DNA of 64,000 bases, from contig NZ_CP026029.1 in the NCBI RefSeq assembly GCF_023520895.1, positions 1,054,001-1,118,000 on the forward strand, read 5' to 3'. Both the position numbers and the translations under genes were made by a program. The notes beneath the pieces were generated by a model that saw nothing but the letters and a program-made list of their open reading frames with translations, did not search any database and was not told where the DNA came from. The stretch comes from Paenibacillus sp. PK3_47. Lineage in GTDB: Bacteria; Bacillota; Bacilli; Paenibacillales; Paenibacillaceae. Positions within the stretch are counted from its first letter, which is position 1. Every line of letters begins with the position of its first letter. This document shows, piece by piece, positions 17,481 to 25,769 of this stretch.

Positions 17481-19721
17481 CTATTTTACAGTAACGGATA
17501 CCGTAACTGTTTTATTGTTCAGCTTGCCTTTGATAGAAGTGGTTCCTTTGCTTACTGCTGTAATAGTTCCGGACGCATTCACCTTTGCTACGGATGGCTT
17601 GGAGCTGGTCCATACGACACTTCCGGTGACTGCCGCCGTTTTGCCTGTATCATACAGCGCCGTTACCACTACCGTTTTCACTCCTCCAGGAGCCAGATTC
17701 AGTTTATTTTCACTGACCGTCAGCTTGGTGAGTTTAGGAACAACGTTAATTTTGACGGTTGCGGTAATGCCTTGATAAGACCCGGTCAACGTTGCCGTCC
17801 CTTCGGATACAGCCTTGACGGATGTCCCCTTCACGGTGGCAACTGACGTATTCGACGATTCCCAGTTCATTCCGCTGGAGAAGTTAGCGGTCTTGCCGTT
17901 CGAGAAATAACCGGTTACCTTAATCGTCTTGGAGCCCTTAATATTCATTTCCAGTGTGCTTGGCTCAACGACCAGCTTCACGACCTTCTGTTCAATCGTC
18001 ACCGGTACACTGATAGTTTTGTTGGCATAAGTTCCTTTAAGGGTTGCAGAGCCTTTGAGCAGGCCTTTGATAGACTTGACGGCAGCTGTCTGTTTGATGA
18101 TGGCATTGGTTCCGGTGAGTTCCCAGGTGATTGTATCGGTAACGTCAAGTTCCTCGCCGTTCTCCAGTACCGCATTTACGGACGGAAGCGGATTTTCTTC
18201 ACCGATAACAAGGCCAAGCGGCTCTTCAGGTCCAATCAGGACGAGCACTTTATTCTGTACAGTCACTTTCAGTTCAACGCTCTGTGAACGTACGGCTGCA
18301 CCCTTGCCAGATACATTGCCGTCTTTGATTTTGCCTGTCACCGTCACGGTTCCGGCTTTACCGGCAACGATCTTGCCGTCTTTAACAGTGATAATCTCTT
18401 CGTCAGCGGAAGACCACTCGATCTCCTGGCTGATATCCAGCTTTGTTCCGTCCAGCTTTGTTCCGCTGACCTTCGGCAGGCTTACAGAGTCCGCTGTGTA
18501 CAGCTCCAGCTCCGTCTTATCAATCACCATTTCAGTGAGCGTCGGGTAAACGGTCAGTTTGAATGTTTTGCTGACTCCCAGATTTTCCGCCTTGATGACA
18601 GCATTTCCAACCGCTTTGGCAGTAACAGTTGCTGCTGCATCTTCCGAAGCTGCTGTATCTTTGGTGACTGTTGCTGTCAGCTGATTGTCAGAGCTCCAGT
18701 TCGCGCTTGACGATTCATTTTTGGTCGAGTTAATGGCATTTCTCATTTCGGCTTTAACCTTGAGGCTTTCACCCAGGAAAAGCGACTGGTCGCCCGATGG
18801 ATCCAGCAGCAGCGCTTCATAAGGCGCACGTACATATACATCTACCGATTTGGAAACTCCGAGATAGCTTGCTGTAATAACAGCTTTGCCTGCAGCCAGC
18901 ACGGTAATTTTACCGGCTTCAACCTTAGCAACACTTTCGCTGGAGCTGCTCCATTCCGCTTTGCCGGCAATGTTACTCTCCGAGCTGTCCGCCGTGGCTT
19001 TGGTCACTGCAGTTAATTGAACCGGGTCATCTCCGACCAGCATTTCCAGCTCTTTGATTTCCTTCTCGCCCTGCTTCAGCGAAATCGCTGAATAAGGCAG
19101 CGTTACAACGGCTTTGAAGGTGGCAGTCAGACCTTTGTACTTGGCGGTAATCGTCGCCGTACCTTCACCCACCAGCTTGATTTGTCCGCCCGAAATGGTC
19201 AGCACGCCTGTGTTGGAGCTGCTCCAATCTGCATCCTCGCTGACATCAACCGTAGATGTAGCGGATTGACCGCCCACAGCCTTGGCTTTGACCTGCAGCG
19301 TTTCATCGCTGTCGCCTAATTTATAGTTCCCGTCAGAGCTGCGCTCCAGTGTTAATTCTTTGTAAGGATGGGTTACGGATACTTCCAGGGTATCTACCGC
19401 ATTGTTATATGTAGCTGTAATCATTGCGGTACCGCTATCCACCGGTGTCAGTACACCGTTGATTACTCTAACTACGCCGGTATTCGAGGAGCTCCAGACG
19501 GCTGCGGCCGTCACATCCCTTTTGGAGGAGGAGCCTTCAATGTTGGCATATACCTTTATCTGCTTGGGTGTCTGTCCGACGGTAAGCTCCACTTTGTCCG
19601 AACTGTCCAGTTCAATGGAATTCGTGTCGCCTGCCGCTGCAAAGACGTTTACCGGAAAAGCTACGGCGGTCAGCAGTATCAATATGAAGAGCATTTTCGT
19701 CATTTTCCTGTACACGTTCAT
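17481..19721 (-). CDS. Secreted protein of eight bacterial Ig-like (BIG2) repeats
   Basis: A 746-residue exported protein. The N-terminus has a signal peptide (Lys/Arg-rich start, hydrophobic stretch at about residues 10-28, VFAAAG cleavage region). The rest is a chain of about eight Ig-like BIG2-type modules of 80-95 residues. Each ends in a G-x-A-x-I-x-A-x-Y or related strand and contains a W-[ST]-S-[SA]-[ND] core. Modules 1-4 are linked by PY-containing joints, and module 8 ends exactly at the C-terminus. No SLH, LPXTG, transmembrane or catalytic domain is seen, so the anchor, if any, must be another module. Such chains usually act as surface spacers or sugar- or matrix-binding stalks. GGAGAG precedes the ATG. 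Confidence 0.85.
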   Translation of the reverse strand: MNVYRKMTKMLFILILLTAVAFPVNVFAAAGDTNSIELDSSDKVELTVGQTPKQIKVYANIEGSSSKRDVTAAAVWSSSNTGVVRVINGVLTPVDSGTAMITATYNNAVDTLEVSVTHPYKELTLERSSDGNYKLGDSDETLQVKAKAVGGQSATSTVDVSEDADWSSSNTGVLTISGGQIKLVGEGTATITAKYKGLTATFKAVVTLPYSAISLKQGEKEIKELEMLVGDDPVQLTAVTKATADSSESNIAGKAEWSSSSESVAKVEAGKITVLAAGKAVITASYLGVSKSVDVYVRAPYEALLLDPSGDQSLFLGESLKVKAEMRNAINSTKNESSSANWSSDNQLTATVTKDTAASEDAAATVTAKAVGNAVIKAENLGVSKTFKLTVYPTLTEMVIDKTELELYTADSVSLPKVSGTKLDGTKLDISQEIEWSSADEEIITVKDGKIVAGKAGTVTVTGKIKDGNVSGKGAAVRSQSVELKVTVQNKVLVLIGPEEPLGLVIGEENPLPSVNAVLENGEELDVTDTITWELTGTNAIIKQTAAVKSIKGLLKGSATLKGTYANKTISVPVTIEQKVVKLVVEPSTLEMNIKGSKTIKVTGYFSNGKTANFSSGMNWESSNTSVATVKGTSVKAVSEGTATLTGSYQGITATVKINVVPKLTKLTVSENKLNLAPGGVKTVVVTALYDTGKTAAVTGSVVWTSSKPSVAKVNASGTITAVSKGTTSIKGKLNNKTVTVSVTVK

Positions 19722-19848
19722 TGGTTCTCTCCTTAGGCAGTGTATTGTCTGTGGTCTTTACCACACTCTTCCACTATATCGACAATTTCACCCCAAGTGT
19801 TTACCCTAATGGCCGTTTATTTTCCGTTTCGGCTGAATTCAGGACTTT

Positions 19849-20295
19849 TTAACTATTATTCAGTGTCACTTCAATACCTAACATGGACAATGCTTTTTGA
19901 AGAATATGAATATTATTCCTGTACAAGTGACTCAGCCCTCTCGCCCATGCCGCTTCCGGCTCATGCCATTCCACTGCACTGATTTCCTCCGTTTGAGCTT
20001 TGGTCACCCCGCCTGTAGCTTCCACCAGAAAATAATGCACCTCTTTGTCCACCTTACCGTGCACCGGATGCTGAAAGGTATATCTGATAATATCAATCGG
20101 CCCCCGGATAGCCCCGATCGTGCCTGTCTCCTCGCGGATTTCGCGCAGCGCCGTTTCCTCTATGGTCTCCCCTGTCTCCATCTTGCCTTTCGGAAGCGCC
20201 ACTTTGCCGTAGCGGTCCACAATAAGCTGGATCTCCAGGCCCGATCTGGCCCGCCGGTATACCAGGCCGCCTGCCGATATCTGTTTGTGCGTCAT
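19849..20295 (-). CDS. NUDIX hydrolase
   Basis: A 148-residue cytoplasmic pyrophosphohydrolase. The complete NUDIX box lies at residues 37-59 (G-x5-E-x7-REIREETG), with the metal-binding REIREE core intact. Substrate is not predictable; the family cleaves nucleoside diphosphates linked to other groups. I chose the ATG at 20295 because GGCGAGGAG precedes it by seven bases; an in-frame ATG at 20325 lacks such a site. It stands alone, with a 128-bp gap before the Ig-repeat gene and the 52-bp repeat array upstream. Confidence 0.9.
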   Translation of the reverse strand: MTHKQISAGGLVYRRARSGLEIQLIVDRYGKVALPKGKMETGETIEETALREIREETGTIGAIRGPIDIIRYTFQHPVHGKVDKEVHYFLVEATGGVTKAQTEEISAVEWHEPEAAWARGLSHLYRNNIHILQKALSMLGIEVTLNNS

Positions 20296-20410
20296 GTTTA
20301 TCTCCTCGCCTTCGGAAGCATGCACATAATTGATGTTACAAATATATTACCCATAAATCAGAACCCTCTGTATAGTGCAAATTGTACGGCGAAGGGAAGG
20401 TAGACCATTA

Positions 20411-20844
20411 TACTCGAAAAACCGAGTACATTGTGCCACTGTGAAGGGAGAGCGGCAATTTGTACTCGAAAAACCGAGTACATTGCGCCGCTGCGGAGCC
20501 TAAGCAGCCCTTTGTACTCGAAAAACCGAGTACATTGCGCCGCTGCGGAGCCTAAGCTGCCCTTTGTACTCGAAAAACCGAGTACATTGCGCCGCTGCGG
20601 AGCCTAAGCAGCCCTTTGTACTCGAAAAACCGAGTACATTTGGTCGCTGCGGAGCCTAAGCTGCTCTTTATACTCGAAAAACCGAGTACATTGCGCCGCT
20701 GCGGAGCCTAAGCAGCCCTTTGTACTCGAAAAACCGAGTACATTGGGTCGCTGCGGAGCCTAAGCAGCCCTTTGTACTCGAAAAACCGAGTACATTGGGT
20801 CGCTGCGGAGCCTAAGCAGCCCTTTGTACTCGAAAAACCGAGTA
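20411..20844 (+). repeat. Nine-copy palindromic tandem repeat, 52-bp period
   Basis: The 18-base palindrome TACTCG-AAAAAC-CGAGTA occurs nine times, starting at 20411, 20463, 20515, 20567, 20619, 20671, 20723, 20775 and 20827, always 52 bp apart. In most copies the stem extends to 8 bp (TGTACTCG with CGAGTACA). The 34-bp linker is also conserved: CGCTGCGGAGCCTAAG is present in copies 2-8. Linkers 1 and 9 are diverged. This fills most of the 682-bp gap between the NUDIX gene and mtaB. Conserved linkers rule out a CRISPR array. The array is transcribable from either side, but no function is evident. Confidence 0.95.
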
Positions 20845-20921
20845 GAATGCGCCGCTGCCTGCCATGGGAAAGAGGCCCCATGCGTATTCAGACACTTTAC
20901 AGGGGCCCTTACTATAATAAC

Positions 20922-20959
20922 AAAAAACGGCGCTGTCCTTATTACAAGGAAGCGCCGTT
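20922..20959 (-). terminator. Intrinsic terminator after mtaB
   Basis: AACGGCGCT pairs with AGCGCCGTT, extended by TCCTT/AAGGA with one bulge. It is followed on the minus strand by TTTTTTG. It starts 19 bp after the mtaB stop. Confidence 0.88.
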
Positions 20960-20977
20960 CTTTAACTGTGCGTCTTA

Positions 20978-22327
20978 TTAAGATACGATTTCGCGTTCCC
21001 GCAGACCGCTGCGGCTGACGCCTACCAGCTCGCCGCGGCATTCATTCACGCCTGCTTCGGTAATCTTCACCTGGCAGATCTCGCCCTGCAGCGAATCATC
21101 CCCGTTAAAGAATACCTGCAGGTAATTGTCACTGAAACCGTGCTGGATTGCCCGTCCCGGTGCACCCTTGGCCGAGCGCTCCGGAATGACGGACAATGTC
21201 TTGCCGACGAATTTGCGCGCATAGGCAAGCTGCATCTCTTCGGAGAGATCGATCAGCTCCTGTACCCGGACATTTTTGATGTCCTCATCGACCTGATTGA
21301 GCATCCGCGCGGCAGGTGTTCCTGTGCGTTTGGAATACGGGAATACATGCATTTCGGAGTAGTTCACGGCCTTCATGAACTCGTATCCGGCCCGGAACAT
21401 CTCGTCGGTCTCGCCCGGGAAGCCGACAATCACGTCAGTCGTGATTCCGACATCAGGCATCGCCTGGCGGATCAGCTGCATTTTGGCATAATATTCTTCC
21501 GTCGTGTATTTGCGGCGCATCGTCTTCAGCACCTCGTTATGTCCGGCCTGCAGCGGAATATGCAGATGGCGGCACATCTTGCTGCTCCGGTTCAGCACCT
21601 CAAGCAGCCGCTCGTCAATCTGGCTCGCTTCAATGGAGCTGATCCGCACGCGCTCCAGCCCGTCCACCTTGTCGAGTTCCCACAGCAGATCAGAAAGGCG
21701 GTAGTTGTCCAGATCATCGCCGTATCCGCCGGTGTGGATTCCGGTCAGGACAAATTCCTTGTAGCCCGCTTCCACCAGCTGATGCGCCTGGGCAACGATC
21801 GATTTCGGATCACGGCTGCGCGACAGCCCGCGGGACCATGGAATGATGCAGAAGGTGCAGAAGTTGTTGCATCCGTCCTGGATCTTCATAAAAGCACGCG
21901 TCCGGTCGGCAAATCCCGGCACATCCATCTCTTCGAATTCACGGGTCTTCATAATGTTGCGGACCGCGTTGACCGGCTGGCGTGACTCCTGGATATTCTT
22001 CACATGGGTCATAATATGCTCACGGTCCTGGTTGCCGATGACAAGATCGACGCCGGGAATATCCAGAATCTCGCCTGGCGAGGTCTGTGCATAGCAGCCC
22101 GTTACGGCAACAATCGCCTCAGGGTTGCGGCGGACGGCACGGCGGATCATCTGCCGGCTCTTTTTGTCACCGGTGTTAGTTACCGTACAGGTATTGATCA
22201 GGTATACGTCGGCAGGTCCCTCAAAATCAACCTGCTCGTAACCCTCATTTTTGAAAAGCTGCCAGATGGCTTCAGTGTCATAGAAATTGACTTTACAACC
22301 TAAAGTATAAAATGCTACGGATGGCAT
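20978..22327 (-). CDS. mtaB: MtaB, tRNA ms2t6A37 methylthiotransferase
   Basis: A 449-residue radical-SAM methylthiotransferase that converts t6A37 to ms2t6A37 in ANN-decoding tRNAs. The N-terminal UPF0004 domain has cluster ligands Cys11, Cys47 and Cys78. The radical-SAM Cys triad is Cys153, Cys157 and Cys160 (CNNFCTFC), and a C-terminal TRAM domain follows. The TLGCKVNFYDTE start is typical of MtaB rather than MiaB. It starts three bases after the rsmE stop behind GGAGCTTGAAGA. It equals B. subtilis yqeV and closes the hrcA-operon tail. Confidence 0.95.
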   Translation of the reverse strand: MPSVAFYTLGCKVNFYDTEAIWQLFKNEGYEQVDFEGPADVYLINTCTVTNTGDKKSRQMIRRAVRRNPEAIVAVTGCYAQTSPGEILDIPGVDLVIGNQDREHIMTHVKNIQESRQPVNAVRNIMKTREFEEMDVPGFADRTRAFMKIQDGCNNFCTFCIIPWSRGLSRSRDPKSIVAQAHQLVEAGYKEFVLTGIHTGGYGDDLDNYRLSDLLWELDKVDGLERVRISSIEASQIDERLLEVLNRSSKMCRHLHIPLQAGHNEVLKTMRRKYTTEEYYAKMQLIRQAMPDVGITTDVIVGFPGETDEMFRAGYEFMKAVNYSEMHVFPYSKRTGTPAARMLNQVDEDIKNVRVQELIDLSEEMQLAYARKFVGKTLSVIPERSAKGAPGRAIQHGFSDNYLQVFFNGDDSLQGEICQVKITEAGVNECRGELVGVSRSGLREREIVS

Positions 22328-22330
22328 TCT

Positions 22331-23095
22331 TCAAGCTCCCCCCATTTCTCCGGATTCATACAGGATGCAGGCTGCGGCAACCATCCCCGCCGTTTCACAG
22401 CGCAGAATACGCCGTCCCAGACCGACAGAGACTGCACCGGCAGCTTCAGCCGCTTCGCATTCCTCTTCGCTGAAGCCGCCTTCCGGCCCGACAATAACCA
22501 GCACCTTGGCACTGGATTCAGGCTCAAGCCCAGCCAGCCACGGTGCGGCTGCACTGCGCAGCTGCAGTCCTTCTTCTTTTTCATAACAAAAATATACGGC
22601 ATCATATCCGCTGAAGCTCCCCAGCAGCTGCTTCCAGCCGAGCGGTGAGCTTACCTTGGGAACAATATTGCGGTGGGCCTGCTCGGCAGCCTCCTTGCAG
22701 ATTTTACGCCAGCGGTCCAGCCGTTTGCTCTCCTTGCGCTCATCATATTGAACAATCGTGCGCTCTGACAGAAAAGGCACAAACGCCACAGCGCCGATTT
22801 CAGTGCATTTTTGAATCACCGTCTCCAGCTTGTCCCCCTTGGGCAGACTCTGGGCCACTGTTATCTGGATCCGCGGCTCATGTGTCATTTCCAGGGATTC
22901 CAGTATAGTGGCAGTCACTTCACCAATCTCTATAGAAGCAATCGCAACCAGAGCCTCACGGGAGACACCGTCACTGACAATCAGCTTGTCCCCGGCCTTG
23001 CCGCGCATAACCTTGGCAATATGCCTCGCGTCCTCGCCGTCCAGGACCACCGTGTCTTGACCAAACTGCTCCGGCGTTACAAAATACCGCTGCAT
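22331..23095 (-). CDS. rsmE: RsmE, 16S rRNA m3U1498 methyltransferase
   Basis: A 254-residue SPOUT-class methyltransferase acting on U1498 of 16S rRNA. It has an N-terminal PUA-like domain (MQRYFVTPEQF start) and the SPOUT knot motifs: VAQSLPKGDKLE, VGPEGGFSEEE and LGRRILRCETA at the C-terminal SAM pocket. It corresponds to B. subtilis yqeU and runs into mtaB with a 3-base gap. A GC-rich hairpin stands upstream, between it and the site-2 protease. Confidence 0.95.
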   Translation of the reverse strand: MQRYFVTPEQFGQDTVVLDGEDARHIAKVMRGKAGDKLIVSDGVSREALVAIASIEIGEVTATILESLEMTHEPRIQITVAQSLPKGDKLETVIQKCTEIGAVAFVPFLSERTIVQYDERKESKRLDRWRKICKEAAEQAHRNIVPKVSSPLGWKQLLGSFSGYDAVYFCYEKEEGLQLRSAAAPWLAGLEPESSAKVLVIVGPEGGFSEEECEAAEAAGAVSVGLGRRILRCETAGMVAAACILYESGEMGGA

Positions 23096-23124
23096 GTTAT
23101 CATCATCCTGTTCATTATTCAGTT

Positions 23125-23165
23125 AAAACGGCGGCGTTCCCGCTGTTCAGGTGACCGGCCGCCGT
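23125..23165 (-). terminator. Hairpin with short T-run between site-2 protease and rsmE
   Basis: ACGGCGGC pairs with GCCGCCGT around a 22-base loop, followed on the minus strand by TTTT. It probably separates the prmA-protease part from rsmE-mtaB, at least partially. Confidence 0.6.
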
Positions 23166-23239
23166 CCTATGCGCTTGACCCTTTATCAAAATTACCACAT
23201 TACATGATACAACGTTTGACTGGCCATGACCAGTCCCAG

Positions 23240-23923
23240 TTACAGTCCGAAAATCACCGCGAAGAAACGGTAAAATCCGAGTGTCATCTGGTCAGCCCAG
23301 TTATACAGCGGAGTTATTGTATAGGCACGAAGTCCGGGGATAAACAAAATCAGTAAAAAGATAAACATCCCCCACTGTTCATACTGCTGCAGCCTGCCGC
23401 GGATGGGACGCGGGGCCAAATCCTCTACAATCCGGTATCCGTCGAGAGGAGGCAGGGGCAGGAGGTTGAACAGGAACAGGAAGAAATTAAGCTGAATAAA
23501 GATGCCGAAAAACCAGTAAATTGCTTGAAGCAAACGCTCATTGCTGATGGAATCCATAACTCCGGTCGCAAAAAGAGCCGCATAGATCAAAGAACCAAGA
23601 ATCCCCAGCAGCAGGTTGCTGATCGGCCCTACTGCGGACACAATAACCCCCATCAGACGGGGACGGCTGAAGTTCTCACGGTTCACCGGTACCGGGCGCG
23701 CCCAGCCGAAACCCGCTATAACCAGCAGGATAATACCGAACAGATCAAAATGTACCGCAGGGTTAAGCGTCATGCGCCCCAGCAGCCTTGCCGTCGGATC
23801 GCCGAATTTGTTGGCAAAGTACGCGTGGGCGAACTCATGCACTGTAAAGGCAATCAGGATGGTCACCAGCCAGAACGGCAGCTGCTCCAGGGGGATACGT
23901 ATAATGCTTTCCAGAAAATCCAT
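23240..23923 (-). CDS. Site-2 protease family (M50) membrane metalloprotease
   Basis: A 227-residue integral membrane protein. The zinc motif HEFAH lies at about residues 29-33, inside the first helix. A second motif with DGYR near residue 155 supplies the third zinc ligand in the usual NPxPPLDG-type setting (here LPLPPLDGYRI). There are about five or six hydrophobic segments and no PDZ domain, so it belongs to the short YwhC-like group rather than RseP or SpoIVFB. It starts two bases after the prmA stop, behind a GAGGT site. Its substrate is unknown. It is an addition to the classical prmA-rsmE-mtaB order. Confidence 0.88.
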   Translation of the reverse strand: MDFLESIIRIPLEQLPFWLVTILIAFTVHEFAHAYFANKFGDPTARLLGRMTLNPAVHFDLFGIILLVIAGFGWARPVPVNRENFSRPRLMGVIVSAVGPISNLLLGILGSLIYAALFATGVMDSISNERLLQAIYWFFGIFIQLNFFLFLFNLLPLPPLDGYRIVEDLAPRPIRGRLQQYEQWGMFIFLLILFIPGLRAYTITPLYNWADQMTLGFYRFFAVIFGL

Positions 23924-23925
23924 CT

Positions 23926-24981
23926 CTACCTCTTTCCGGCTGTAATGGCCACCCAGTCTTCTTCACGGGTAATTTCGATAATTTCAAAACCGGAAGCTTC
24001 AAGCGCCCGGGACACAAGCCCTTCCTTATCCTTGTAAATGCCGGAAGTGATATAGATTCCGCCAGGCTGCAGCGCACGGAACACATCATCGGGGAACAAT
24101 ACAAGAATTTCCGCCAGAATATTGGCGACCACGATCTTCACCGGCAGCGTTACACCGATCCCGCCTTCACCATTTTGTGCTGCAGCGTCATCCTGCACTC
24201 CCGCCTGGCCCGGTCTGGCAGAAGGCCACATATTTCCCGCATCTGTATCAGCAGCGCTTTCGCCGCCGAACAGCGACAGCAGATCGCTTTCTTTTACCGT
24301 TATACTCTCCTGCATCCGGTTTAATGCCACATTCTCACGGGCACTTTCAACAGCCACCGGGTCCAGGTCAAGCGCCAATACGGACTTAGCACCCAGCAGC
24401 ATCGCCCCTACAGCGAGAATACCGGAGCCGGTTCCCACGTCAATGACGTCCTCCCCTCCGGCAACATGCTTCTCCAGGGCCCGCAGACACAAGGCGGTCG
24501 TAGGATGTGTACCTGTGCCGAAAGCCATGCCGGGATCGATTTCAATAATCCGCTCGTCCGGACCGGCTGGTGTATATTCTTCCCAGGTAGGCTTGATTGT
24601 AAGCCTCTCCGATACGCGCAGCGGCTTGAAGTAAGCTTTCCAGGCGTGGGACCATTCATCCTCATCCACAGTTTTCCAGGAAATCAGCGCCTTGCCGGGA
24701 TCAATGCCGAATTCCTTCAGCTCCTCAACCCGGGGAGTCAGCTCTTCTATAATGTCGTCCATGGAGACAGACTCGGCATAATAGCCTTTGATTACCGCTT
24801 CCCCTTCAGGGATATCATTAAGCGGCTCATCGTATAATTCACCATAACGGGTATCGCGTGTTTTGTTCAGCGTTCCGGATTCTTCAATGGAAACACCGCC
24901 CGCTCCGGCCTCATACAGCAGATTGGAAATCATCTCCTGCGCCTCTTCTGTTGTATGTACCGTAAGTTCATGCCATAACAT
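23926..24981 (-). CDS. prmA: PrmA, ribosomal protein L11 methyltransferase
   Basis: It trimethylates ribosomal protein L11 using SAM. The chosen ATG at 24981 gives MLWHELTVHTTEEAQE, the usual PrmA start, behind TAGGAGGA; upstream in-frame codons to 25128 overlap the tag gene and have no site. An N-terminal ferredoxin-like substrate domain covers about residues 1-85. The Rossmann domain has DVGTGSGILA (181-190) and the VANILA motif (285-290). Odd: a Gly/Ala/Asp-rich insertion of about 40 residues at 239-280, just before the NILA motif, makes the protein (351 residues) longer than the usual 310 or so. Confidence 0.93.
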   Translation of the reverse strand: MLWHELTVHTTEEAQEMISNLLYEAGAGGVSIEESGTLNKTRDTRYGELYDEPLNDIPEGEAVIKGYYAESVSMDDIIEELTPRVEELKEFGIDPGKALISWKTVDEDEWSHAWKAYFKPLRVSERLTIKPTWEEYTPAGPDERIIEIDPGMAFGTGTHPTTALCLRALEKHVAGGEDVIDVGTGSGILAVGAMLLGAKSVLALDLDPVAVESARENVALNRMQESITVKESDLLSLFGGESAADTDAGNMWPSARPGQAGVQDDAAAQNGEGGIGVTLPVKIVVANILAEILVLFPDDVFRALQPGGIYITSGIYKDKEGLVSRALEASGFEIIEITREEDWVAITAGKR

Positions 24982-25078
24982 CTGTGTGGGTCCTCCTAAA
25001 ATTTTGTGTGCACCGTAAAGCTGTATCCAGGTTTTAAACAGTATACCATTTCTGCCCGGGGTAGCGCCAAACTGCGGA

Positions 25079-25657
25079 TCAGCTCCGGGAATCTTGCAGC
25101 CCCGGGGCACAAAAGCAGCCGGATACATGGTCGTTCACCATGCCGGAAGCCTGCATAAAAGCATAACAGATGGTAGAACCGGTGAACTTCATTCCTTTTT
25201 TGGCCAGAGACTTACTCATACGGTCGGATTCCGCTGTGGTTGCAGGCACCTCATCCCGTGTCTCCCATTGGTTAATCATTGGCGTTCCGCCAACAAAGCT
25301 CCAAAGATACCTGCCGAAGCTTCCTTCTTCCCGGCAAATCTGCTGGTATACACCAGCGTTACGGATAGTGGCGTTAATTTTCAGCCGGTTGCGGATAATG
25401 CCCGGGTCGTTCATCAGCTCCGTAATTTTGGCTTCATCGTAATGTACGATTCGATCCGGATCAAATCCGTCGAACACTTCCCGGAAGCGCTCGCGTTTTT
25501 TGAGGACCGTGTACCAGCTGAGACCGGCCTGCATCCCCTCCAGCATCAGCAGCTCGAACAGCTTCATGTCATCGTACAGCGGCTTGCCCCACTCATCATC
25601 ATGGTAAGCAATATATAGCGGATCTTCATTGACCCAGGAACAGCGGGTGATCTCCAA
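25079..25657 (-). CDS. tag: DNA-3-methyladenine glycosylase I
   Basis: A base-excision repair enzyme that removes 3-methyladenine from DNA. The HhH-GPD-like fold of the Tag family is recognised from CSWVNEDPLYIAYHDDEWG at the N-terminus, LLMLEGMQAGLSW, and FVGG with PMIN. The C-terminal HVSGCFC supplies zinc ligands together with the first Cys and His. I prefer the TTG at 25657 because GAGGAG lies 10-12 bases before it; the ATG at 25675 contains that sequence inside its own codons. A 97-bp gap separates it from prmA. It begins the accessory block inserted between prmA and dnaJ. Confidence 0.93.
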   Translation of the reverse strand: MEITRCSWVNEDPLYIAYHDDEWGKPLYDDMKLFELLMLEGMQAGLSWYTVLKKRERFREVFDGFDPDRIVHYDEAKITELMNDPGIIRNRLKINATIRNAGVYQQICREEGSFGRYLWSFVGGTPMINQWETRDEVPATTAESDRMSKSLAKKGMKFTGSTICYAFMQASGMVNDHVSGCFCAPGLQDSRS

Positions 25658-25769
25658 TTCACATTCTCTCCTCATGACAATTATCTTATAGAATATATTA
25701 TCTTATTTTAACTGTAACAGCACAAAAAGCCCCCGCCGTCAGGCTGGGAGCGTTTTGTGTACCGGAGAA

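Noticed and set aside
20411..20844. Possible CRISPR array
   Set aside because: The linkers between the palindromes are themselves nearly identical, the unit is a 52-bp tandem repeat, and no cas genes are nearby.
20845..20921. Hairpin CATGGG/CCCATG and nearby GGGGCCC as another terminator
   Set aside because: It has only a 6-bp stem and no T-run; the strong terminator at 20922-20959 precedes it for mtaB.
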